From Candidatus Omnitrophota bacterium (GTDB lineage: Bacteria; Omnitrophota; Gorgyraeia; Duberdicusellales; 4484-171), in contig JAQUWY010000009.1 of assembly GCA_028692655.1 (NCBI GenBank), forward strand, positions 1-57,378: 57,378 nt of DNA, written 5' to 3'. Made by a program: the position numbers and the translations under genes. Below, piece by piece: positions 15,001-27,000 of this stretch (position 1 is its first letter; each line of letters opens with the position of its first letter). The notes under the pieces are model-generated. The model saw only the letters and a program-made list of their open reading frames with translations. It did no database searches and was not told the origin of the DNA.

Positions 15001-18000
15001 GCAAATCTAAAAATGTAGTGCGTATTGAGAATGCTACCCCGGGATCAATTATGAAAGGTGTGTTTTGGGAAGGCCAAGGCCTTGATTTCTCTCCTTTAAG
15101 AGGCATGCTTCTTGGAATTAGGCAAGGAGATACAGCGAATATTGAAGTTAGGGGGTGCGGGGCTGAAGGCTTAGCCGCAGAGATAGTTGCAGTTTTGACA
15201 AGGGGTACTAATAAATTGGTAGCAGATGCTTTAGATTTACCCCAAGCATTTATTTTGCCTAGAAGCGTTGTCTGGCAGATAACCCGCAGGTGTAATTTCA
15301 AATGTGAACATTGTTTTACATCAGCGCATAGAAAATCAGGTAAATTAGATAGGGAATTAAACAACAAAGAAGCCATCTCATTAATTGATTGTCTTTCTAA
15401 ACAAAGAGTAAAAGTTATAGAGATTACCGGAGGAGAGCCTACTTTAAGGCCTGATACGCCTGATATTTTACAGTATGCAGTAAATAGGGGGATGAAAATT
15501 AGCCTTGTTACTAACGCCAGTCTCACGCCCCAGTTATTAAAGGTGCTGAGCTATGTTAGCTGGCTTGGTATATCTTGCGATATCTACCATGTTAAGCCTC
15601 AAAGGCGAGAACGTTTAGAAGCTATAAAGAAAAGCTTACGGGATATTTTTGCTAAACGGCCAAAAATAAGATTAACTATTGAAACTTCAGTAGGCAACGT
15701 ATTTGATGCCTCGGGCCGGAAATGGTCTCGATCTGAAATAATAGCTTATTTAACTTTGTTGATTAAGGAAATTCTTGAATCCAGCCCAGATTTTTCAAAT
15801 CCTTTAGTATGGAAATTCATAAGGTTTATACATACCGAAGGTATGCCGCAAGAACAAACAAGATTTATAATGAGTGATAAATCTTACAGAAATATTATAG
15901 AAAAAATCGCAGGTGGTTTTCAAGGCGAACAGCGTGTCAAATTTGCTAATTTTGATGAGAAAAAGCCAAGATTTTTTATATCTGCCGGGGGTAAATTTAG
16001 CTTTGGCAGACAACGATGCGGATCGTTTAAGAATAGTCTTTTAGCGGATTCCCTTGATAACGGAAACAGGGATGCTAAATTTCCATCTGAGGAAATATCT
16101 ATACCTACTAATATAGATGAGGTTAACGAGCTTTTTGATTCAATTGGGGCTTATAGTAATAAGCAAACTTCAGCGTTTTACAGAAGGTTGGTGGCTGCTG
16201 TTGAAAATAGGCACGTTTCCCGCGAAATTATGACGGCTTTAGCAAAAGGCTGGACAGAAAAGGGGTTACCCGGTGAATGGAACCAGGGCCTTTGGCCGTT
16301 GTTGCTAGCTTTAAGCGAAGTTGCCATTGACCATGGAGAAGCCACTATTGTATCCGAGCAGATGGATACTGTTATTCTTTATATAGTGCTGCGGATTTTA
16401 CAAAATATGGATATAGATATAACTAAGCATAAAATGCCGAATGAAACCGAGCTCATAAACGATTTTGATATTGGGAGGATAGCTGAATACATAGAAGCTA
16501 ATTTTAGTTTTATTGATACGGTAGAAGATGTTTCAGGCAATGTTGCTAATATTGTTGTAGGATTTTATAAGAGGGCTTTTGTGGAGAGCATTGATGTTGA
16601 GGACGGCAGGTATATCGTCTATGAGGCAGCCAGGAGAATCAGCGAGGTAATGTTAAACGGAGAAGACGACGGGGATTTTTCTCCTTTTTTTGATAATGGC
16701 GGTAGATCATTACAGGGTTTGCATATTGACCACGGTTTGTTGATTAAAAAATTTCTATTTACTAACCCTAAAGAGTTGGAAGATGTTATTGGAAATAGAG
16801 GCCCACCGTACAGCGAAATTGCTAAAGGATCCGGAATGCAACAGGATGGTGTTCGGCTTGCGTATCGCGGCATGCGTTTACAATTGCCTGGGTTATGTGA
16901 TGCTTTAGAGAATGGTATTGAATCGAGATGGGAAAACGCGGTTATAATGAATGAGGCTGAAGACATTGGAACAACTTTTACTGATAACCCCGAGGAGGCA
17001 ATTTCTTTTGCTTTTAAGCCAAATCCGGCAAAAAGGCCGCCCAAAGAGAATTTCTTGTGTGTGGTACTAGGAGTTGATAAAACTAAAAATGTAATATGGA
17101 GAGATGTAAAAGGACAGTATGAAACTTACGGGCTGGTTCCTTCAGGGTGGATTTTAGATGTATATTTGTTTGATAAAACTTATGGCCTTTTTGCAAAATA
17201 TAATCATAGAAATCTTCTAAGCATCTTGCAAGATTATGGCCCGGCTAAAGATTTTGTTCAGAAAAGCGTTGTTGGATTAAAACCGTGGCCAAAAAGCATT
17301 TCAAACAAAAAAGACCACACCAAACCTCGTCCGGAGGTAAGCCAAGAGCAGGCAAGGCTGCGCTTTCAACAGTTAGAAAAACAGAATTTCCCAGGTGCAA
17401 GGGATGCTATCAACGAAGATTGGGTGCAAAATACACTACAAAAATATGCCCAACGTAATCCAGAAGATGCTCAATATATAGAATATATTAAGAGAAAAGG
17501 AATGATCCGTGCCGGCCCGGATAATAGAAAAATCATTTACGGCGGCAATAATCAAAATAAAGAAAATCCGGTAATCTTTATTGCTCTCAATGAAAACCCG
17601 TTTCCGGGACTGACTTTGGTTCATGAGTTGAAGGCTTTGGTTGCAGGAAATCATCAACAAGCAGAACAAGCAGAGCTCAACTATTACTTTATCGAAACTA
17701 ACCCTCAAAATAGTATATACCAGGAGTCACATCTAGAGCGTGTAAGGAAAAACATTGATCGGTTTTTTCCACAAGACGCCTCTCTTCAATACTTACGCAA
17801 AAGGATTATTAAACCTAATCGAACTATAGAAGGCTTAATACCTTGGCGAGATGATAACCAAAAAATGCATTTTAGCTATGCCTGCCGCTTGCAGCACAAT
17901 AATAGCCTGGGAGGTTATAAAGGCGGAGGAAGAATGAGTGACGAGCATTGCCCGCTAAAGGCAAGAGATGAGGCTGGCGCTCTTTCTGCGGAAATGAGCC

Positions 18001-21000
18001 TTAAAACCGCTGCCGCCAGCCTTCCTTTAGGCGGCGGTAAAGCCGATATAGTTGTTGATCCTAAAGGTCTTTCTTTAAGAGAAAGAGCCCGTTTAAGCCG
18101 CGGTTTTATTGTTATGCTGTTAGATAAAGCAGGGTTGAATGCAATCGGGCCTTATGTGGATGTGCCTGCTCCGGATATGAATACTGATGGCGTAGTTATG
18201 ATTTGGTGGTTGGAGCAGTATCTAAAAATAATGATAGAGAATAATCAGATTTTTGATCCGCGGCTGCAGAAACATTTAGAAAAGTTTATAAAGGAAAAAG
18301 GCATTTGGGGAGTATCTTATAATGATTTAGACAATCCCCAGGAACCTTTAATCGTAGATGAATATATACAGATTGCCAAAGCTGATTCTACTATAGTTAC
18401 AACCGAACTTGCTGCCTTTACCGGTAAGCCGGCCGGAGAAGAGCCGGGAGAAAAGGAAAATCCCGAAAATCCTTACCGGGGCGGTTCATGCGGCAGAGAC
18501 AAGGCAACCGGTCAAGGTGGTTTTTTTACTTTGCGGTCAGCTTTACATTATTTAGGTGAAAGCGTTAAAGGTAAAAAAGTTATCATTCAAGGATATGGCA
18601 ATGTTGGCAGTCATGCCGCGCTCATAATGTATGAGGCTGGGATGAATATTGTCGGCATACAGTCTGCTTATAGAAAAACTACCGGGGGAATCAAAGTTTT
18701 TAGTGTTTGCAATAAAGAAGGTATTGATATAGATGCATTAAATAAATGGATTGCATCTGAAATAGAAGCCCGCGGGACAACAGAATTTCCTTTTGAGGAT
18801 TTTGAGGGAGTCCAAAGCATTGGGAGTAAAGAATTCTGGGGGCTTGATTGTGATGTTGTGGCTCCGGCAGCTAGAGCAAACGAGGTGACAGAAGAGGTCG
18901 CCGGAGTTATAAAAGCCAGATATGAGTTAGAATTAGCCAATGGGCCCAACACAACAGATGCAGAAGCAGTGCTGCTTAGCAAAAAAACTATGGTTTTGGT
19001 AGATATAATATCTAATGCCGGAGGGGTAGATGTATCATTCTTTTGCCAGGTGCAGAATTTAACTCATGAGCGTTGGGCTACTTCGGTTGTTGACAGAATG
19101 CTATTGGACAGAATAGAAAATTCTGTTGAAACAGTTATGGATTTTATGAAGGAGAATAATATCACTATGCGCGAAGCCGCAATAAAATTGGCTTTGCGAA
19201 AAATAGCTTATGCTGAGGCAGCGATAGATGGCAATATTGACGCCTTTAGGCAGTTGCCGGTAATGGAGCCGACGACCAATGTCTTAATTAATAGGTATAT
19301 ACAGGCGGGAAGAGCAGAAGAAATGGTTGCTTTAGCCGATATTAAATTGAATAAGCAGATAGATGGAGTGACAGAAGCTTCTTTAGATCGTTTTGGCCGT
19401 AAGAAAATTCTACGCGCAATACTCCTTTGCGGCCCGGTTACTTCTTATAAAACTGCTGTTTCCTGGAGAATAAAGAATAGGTTAAGAGACCAAGGAAATC
19501 GAGTGGTTTTAATTGATCAGGACATAAATTCAGAGGATTCTATAAGGAGTTTGATAAAGGGGAATCCGGAAACTCTTAACGTCTATAATAGTGAAGGGCA
19601 AGTTTGGGAGTTGGCCCAGCTAAAGGGAGATGAAATCCTAATAATTGAAGGTGAAAACCCCTATGGTTTAGCCGAGACTTTTGAGCCAGGCAACGTATTC
19701 AAGGTGTTTGTCCATGCAGCGCCAAGTTTTAGTTTTGTTATAAGCGAGCATGAAAGAAGGTTTATTGTTGCTCGAGAGTTACGCCTTTTTCGTGAACTTC
19801 TTGACCGTAAAAACCGCCGGAAAGAAGAAATGAGCCCAGAGCATATTTTAGCTTTGATGAGAAGCTGGGCATATCTAAAGGAAAGAGAAAACAAAAGAAT
19901 CTATTCTCATTGGCCGGAGGCCGATATAACAATTAATACAGCTCTTTGTTATGAATGCTCTGTGATGCAGCCTCAAATAATAGAGATGTTAGTTGGTGCC
20001 AAGAAAGAGCTGCCTAGAGTAAGAGCTGAGGATAAAGATTTGGCTGAAGTGTTGTCTCGAACGATAGACGCTTATATAGCAATGTTTAAAACTTTAATTC
20101 CTTTGCCTGCGGATATGATTTCGGAGAATTCCCTTACCTGCCAGGGGTTAGGAGAAAAAAAAGTTCGGCTGTCTTTATTTGAAAGAGACCAAAGTGTTGA
20201 CAATGGCGGTTCTTTACTTTTCTTGAACGACCAAGACTTAATAAAATTTTCTGGGGTTATGGGATATTTGTATGATTGTCTCATCAAGAGACTGGAAGGT
20301 AGGGAGCCATATTTAGTGGGCACACAGCTGCAGGAGGGGATTAGGCACGGCCTTAAACACTATATTGAACTATCAATGGTAATGTCATCTAATCGCGAAG
20401 TTACTAATCAAACTCTTCAGGCAGCAGCAAGGGATTTCGACCACGCCACTAAATTAATAGATTTTATCTGTATGCAGTTAGAAACTGGAACAAGAATTGA
20501 GGAGCAAAAATGGTTTGCTTTAGAGGGGCCTATGATGTTTCTCTCGCAGGGGATTATTGCTACGGCAGAGGCCCATCAAGATGAATTAAGGAAAGATCAT
20601 TTGGCTGAACTCAAGGAGATAAGAGAACAGATAGTACGGATAAGAGAAAAATTTATTTTATTAACGCAAAAGGTAGAAGCATACTCTATGTCAGAAAATA
20701 TTTCCGATGCGGAATCCTCAGAGCATATTTTTGATAATAATGGTGGAACTAGTGTTAATTTGCCAGACTTTCTTGATAACGGTGGAGAGCATAACCCATC
20801 CAACAGGTTCTGGCAGGGCATGCATGGCACCGAACCAAAAGACGATAAAACGCCGCAAGTGCCGTCTCCTGCTGAGGTTGAAGCGGAAACGGAAACGCCC
20901 GGGCTTTCCAGAGTCACACCGGATGAGGAAACCGACGACACCCCTTTACAAAGAAGATCGGCATTGTGGAAGCTTGCCGGAGCAATCTCACAACCCGGCT

Positions 21001-24000
21001 CTTTGCTTTATAAGACATTAGGCGATTTGGCCTCTAAAGATGCCAAGGAAGAAATATATCGAAATAGGAAAGAATTGAGAATGGGAGCCTTGGAATTATC
21101 AAAAATATTTCATGAAAAAAGAAAAATACTAGAAGGATTTCTGAGGGGTGAATGCAGTATGGCCGATCGTGAAAGAGTAAACTCTTGGATGGAAGAATAT
21201 ATAGATGGCGAAGCGGCTATGCACGCGCTTGACGAAAGCGTTACTTATACATTAGACGAGCGTACTATGACTATGTCTATTGTGAAGGATGAAGTAAGAT
21301 ATGATGAGGTATACAGAAAAATTTTAGCTCAATTAATGGCCCGGCCGCTTGATATTGTAGCGGGAGAACTTTTGGAGAGTTGCAAGCAAGATATAAGGCA
21401 AAATACGTTTTTTCTTAAAAGCATATATGAAATATGCAGGGAGTTTGCAGAAAAGTTAAGAGCGGAAAGAAAGAATCCAGAGTCCCGCGTCAGCTCGCCG
21501 GGCTCAAAAAGTCACAGGCTACAAGTCACAGGTCGCAAGTCGTCCCACGCCTCCTTGTCGGCGCCTGTCATAAGTCCGATTTTTAATCAATTTGCCGGTA
21601 ATTTTAAGAATATTCTTATTGCACATGAATATTCTTTGGCAGGAAAACAAACATGTTTGTTTTTAGCCGCACGTATGAGTGAGCTCTCAAGAAAGCAACT
21701 TGAGGCTGTAGAAAAGAGTTTGGATGTATGGTTTGAAAATTTTAAGTTAATAAGACAATCTAATACAGTCTGGCAAGGAAATGACGGGCTATCGGTTCTG
21801 TCGAAATTGTCCGCTCATATGGGGCAGGCACGTGATATAGTTAAAGAATTTTCAGGAAACCAATCCGATGATCGTGATCTCTTTTTAGCTTTAAGAGTAA
21901 AAGGCGAGCCTATACAGATTTCAAATATCAACGAAGCGGGAATTCTTGGAGTTGAAGCAGTTATTGAAGTGTTGTTTTCAGGTCCGCAAGCAACTCTTTG
22001 CTATTGGCAGAATGCACCGCAGAATGAAATGTTTAAACATTTTCCGGATGACAGCGGGCTCGGCACAGTTGTTAATAAAGTTAGCCGGGGTTCAGCGCAA
22101 ACACTTTTGGCTTGGACAATATATACATTAGGCAATGAAGGAGCTTCGATTGATTTGTCTTTGCCGGGAGCATACGAGCAACTTAAGTGTATGGGGTTTG
22201 GGCCTGATGAGCTTGATTGTTTAGGGTTTGCAAGTGAGGTTCCATATTCCTGGATAATCGGCAAAGAAGCCATAGAAGAAGGATTAAATAGAGCATCTCA
22301 GAAGACTTTGGCCTATCTTAGAGCCGATGCCGGAAGAGGGGATGATCTGGCTAAATTATACCTTCAGTTACTTAGCGCCGAGCAAGACAACGCTATTTCT
22401 GTCAGAAATCATCAGGGCAGTGATTTTCCATTAAAAGATAGCAGCCTTGATAATGGCGGTTGTGTTTCCTCATCAGCATCAAAACAACGTTCTGCCGCTG
22501 ATATGATGCAGGATGTTATTAACTATAGTTTTTATGAATTTTTAACAGGGGAGAGTCTTGATAAACGCGAAGAAATTCTTAGAAGACTACAAAAAAAGAT
22601 AGAGGAAGCTCTCGGAATCTTTGAAAGCAAAAAGAACCTAGAAGAAATCCTCAGAAGCCGAATATTAAAGCCAGCACAAGCGAGATATTGGGCTGTGTTT
22701 GGCGTAGCAGTGGCGTCTGTGAAGCACGTAACTCAGCCTAAAGGAGAAGATGATTATTGCCTGTTACATTTCGATACACAAAGGGATATTCTTTTTGTAG
22801 GTAAAGAAAATTTACTTGAACTAGACGTAGATTTAATAACTGAATTTTTCTTTTCGGAATTGGCGGCCGGAATTTTTACTAAACCAGAGATGCGCCAGCT
22901 GTTTAAAGAAAATTACACTCCAGAAGCCCGCAAAAACAAAGGGCATATTCTTGATGAGTACATAAGAAATTTGCTCGAAAGAAGAGCCGTTTTTTATTAC
23001 TTAGCAGATATGGTTAATGTCATCTTAGAGCGCCAGGCAAAAGTATTGTTTGAAAAGGAATTTACGGATGAGCACAGCCATTATTACGGCGGCCAAATGG
23101 TGGATGTGATAGAGGTGATTTTGAGAGAAAAGCCGGTATATTTAAAAGGTTTCATCGGCCGGCTTATCGAGCTTGATTATGGAAAGAGTACTGCTAAAGA
23201 AATTAAACGTATGCCTAGTTCAGAGTTGCTTAGCCTTATCCGTAATGTTGACATTGAGAATCTGTATAAGGTGATGGGAGAAATGGGCGTATGGAGTATT
23301 TCGGCTTATTATTTAGTTAAGAAAATGAGGGTTAACATTAAAGACGGCGACTTAGCAGAATTTATGTATAACCTTCTCGATTACTTGCTTATAAAAAATA
23401 ATTTCCTGAAGTTTGATAGATACGCGCAAGATAGATGGCTTTTAGAAGAGGACAAAATGTTATGGAGGGAGCACGAACAACTTATAGATGAGACGCGTAG
23501 TTACATACGGCGGGAGTTCAGCGATTTTGAAAAACAGATAAAAGCGAAATCGGCTGAAAAGTCAGAGGCCGTATTAAGAGGGCTTGAGGAACTCAGAGGC
23601 GGTTTTCCCATGGAGTTGCTAATAGAAGAAAAGACAAAGGCGCTTGCCGAAGAGCTTTCGGATACTATTGCTAATATGGCAAATATTCTTAAGCGGTTAA
23701 AAACAAAAAAGAAAAGCAGTAGTATCGCAGGTCCAAGCTCAGTTTTTGATAATGGCGGTTCTTCGCCGGCATCAAAGAAGCCTATGGCCTATAGTCCATT
23801 GAGAGAGTGCCATTCAACAGTGGCTGTTTCCTCGCCGATTTTTAGCTTAGCCTCTCAGAAAGATGCTGATAGCCGTTTGTTTGATTTGAATGAATTACTA
23901 AATGATAAACAACCAAAACTTAAAGTCATAAAGATTTGTCAGTGGCTAAGTGCAAGAGAAATTTTAAAAGCCGGTTTGAAATATAAAACTGAAAAATCCG

Positions 24001-27000
24001 GGTCAGCGCTTGCCAACCAACATTGTTACACAAGCATCCAACCACTCGATAGCACTAGGCACCATTTTTTAGAGTATTTTATTGAACAGGCTAGGAGAAG
24101 CTATAATTCGCATTTCCCGTTTGATTCTAATCTTTCCGGGGTGGAAGTACTGTTTCAGGGCCCGGGAACTAACCCCAAGCTATTTATAAGATTACTTGAA
24201 AGCTATCCGGGCATTAAAGCTATTCATTTTACTGATGTTAACTGGGATGTTTTTTATGTTTTAGATCATTTTTTGAATGAGATGTTAAATAATCGCCCTA
24301 TATTGTCAAAAAGGGTTCGGAGCGGACGAACTCAAATCTACGGGTATCGCTGTAATGCTTTAGAATTACCTGATAGTTTTACGGAAAAGATGGGAATAGT
24401 TACCGATAGGAAATTATTTGATGCGGTAGAACTTAGGTCTTTCGATTCTACACAGATTCAACAGGCGCAAAGTGAGATTGAGAGAGTTATTGCGTCTGGC
24501 GGCCTGCATATTTCTGTGAACCCTTTTGCAATAACCAGCTATCCTGCCAGTTCTTCAATGCGGTTTATCGGAGAATTCGAAAAAGACCTTTCTTACCGCG
24601 ACCAGTTGTCAGGAGGTTCTTTAATCAGGCAGAAAGAGACAGCGTGTGTTTTTGTTAAACAGCCTGCAAGTGATTTAAAAAGAGATAAGTATGGTTTCTT
24701 ACCAGTTTTACAAAGCAAGGCTGGCTCATCTGCTTCTCTTGATAACGGCGGTTTATCTCCCAATAAAAGAAATATAATTTATCGAAGAAGGGCTAAGGTA
24801 TTTAAAGCGGTTCAGAGGCTGACAAAGAATAAACCTGATAAATTAAAGTGGGTAAGTGTTTCAGAAGTTGCGGCAGTTTTTACAGGTAAGGCCAGCCGCA
24901 GGACAATCGGAAGAGATTTAGCTGCTCTTGAGAGAGACTATTTGCTAATTTCTCAACGGATAGGTGTAAGGGGCGTTCGAATATTTAAGCTTAAAGACCG
25001 TTTTGAATTTACCAAGCGAGACACAGGTTGGATTGCTGAGTATCTCAAGCGCTTGGCAGATAATACTAAAACTACTTTAAGGCTTTTTTCTGATGCTGTT
25101 GGCTCGAACCCCAGGGATTCAGGAGTTTTATATTTAAGGGCTTATTTCAAATATCTCTTAGTGCTAGATGAAGATATTGAAGGGGCGTTATATTTTGCCA
25201 GAGAGGTTTCTAAATTTTTGGATTATAGAGGGCCTTATGAAGAGCAAATTCAAAAAGCAGGTAGAATATTTTTTGAGGAATATGTTCCACAGAGTTATTT
25301 ATTTAAGCCTGGAAAAAACGAGCAAAGAAAAAATAAACCGCAAGCCGCTCAGAAGAAGCTTTTAGATGAGGTGAAACTGTATTTTGGGGATATGGCAAGA
25401 TTTCCTCTTCTTACTTCTTTGGGGGAAGTAATTTTGTGCATGCGGGCCAGATTTGAGAATGAAGACGCAGAAAAAGAAAGAAAAGCCAAGGAGAAAAAGA
25501 AACAAACAGAACAAAAACAAGGCCAAGAAGCGCAGGAAAAAAATGAAGAAGCAGGAAAAGAACCAGCCAGAGAAGCAGAGGATAGAGCCTGGGAGTCTAA
25601 TCTTAGGCTTGTAGTAAATATAGCCAAGGGATATAAACTCCCGCCTAACTTATCGCTTTTAGATTTAATCGGGGAGGGAAATTTAGGCCTAAGAAAAGCT
25701 GTTCCAAGGTTTGAACCTCAGCTTGGAGGCAAGTTTTCTACTTACGCTACTTGGTGGATTCGCCAAGCTATTTCCAGGGCAATAGCTGATTTTAAAAGAT
25801 CAATACGCATAGCTTTAAGCCAGCAGGAAAAAGATAAGAGATTCAAAGAACGTTGCCGCAGGGCTAATGTTGATCCAATGGATTTACAAATCTCTCCGGC
25901 AAGAATAGCTGAGGCCGCTGGTGTATCAATTCAAGAAGCTGAAGGGTTTAGGAGCAGGAATTTACCCATTCTGTCCATTGATAAAACCGCTGTTGGTAGA
26001 GATGAAACTGAACGAGGCGTTACCTTGGAAGATGAACTTGCCGATATAGATGAGGGAATCGACCTTATGATACTTCACAGACTCATATTAACCATCATTG
26101 AACGAACAGAAGCCGCTCTAAGGCGAAAATGGAGATTTAAGCCTAATTTAGAAAGAGATATGAGGATTTGGCAGTGGCGGCTACGGAATGATATGCTGAG
26201 TGCGGTTGAGCCGGTTGAACCGTTAACATTTCAAGCAATTTCTGATCGTTTAGGAATTAGCCGGGCACGAGCCCAGCAAATAGAGAAGCGAGCGCGAGAA
26301 GTGCTTGAACCGATAGCAGTTAAAGTTTTAAAAAACGCAGGGATATTAGACGGCCAGCATCTTCGTATCTTTCGCGCCAGCCCTGAGCGAGCAGCAGCAA
26401 GTCGAAGGGCCAGCTCATCATCTCTTGACAACGGCGCCGGCTATATCGGTTTTTCGGTAGATAAAAAGTATAGTACTACGCTGGAAAGTGAAGCTCTTGC
26501 ATTGTCAGCCCAGGCTGATTATTTTGATTTATCTGGTGCGGCCAAAGGCAAAATTTTCAACATAAAAAATGCCACTATAATTAGAGGCGAAAGAGAATAC
26601 CAGAAGGATTTGAAACAGCGCACCAGAGTTATCGAAATAGAGATGGAGGCTCAAGGAGATGTGTCTGATTTGCGCCTCTTTATGGAGTATGTGCGGCAAG
26701 CGGTATTATTGCGCCAGCAATTGTGGCAGCTTAACACAGAAGCAGAAACCGGAAGAGTCGCTGTCATCAAAGATTCTTATGAACAGAAAGCACGGCAGTT
26801 GTTAGCCGATAAAATTAAAGCTTATACGGTAAACTGGATAACGAAAAAAGATAAAGATGACGGTGCGCTTCATTCTTACATTACACTTGATAAGGAAACA
26901 GATGAAGGCAAAGAAATACGCCAGCTGATATCTTATCTTGTAGGAGGAGATTTACGCACCGAAGACGGAAAAGATTGTGTTTTCAGCAAAGATAAGGTGT

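Noticed and set aside
14864-15526. 220-codon open frame on the minus strand
   Set aside because: It lies opposite the HPr and radical SAM modules, whose motifs are clear on the plus strand; it is a shadow frame. The same holds for the other minus-strand frames over the giant ORF and opp genes.
24144-24164. EVLFQGP, identical to the core of the rhinovirus 3C protease site used in cloning vectors
   Set aside because: It sits where the strand 1/nucleotide loop of a Rossmann-like domain is expected, codons differ from vector versions, and no vector sequence surrounds it. Treated as coincidence.
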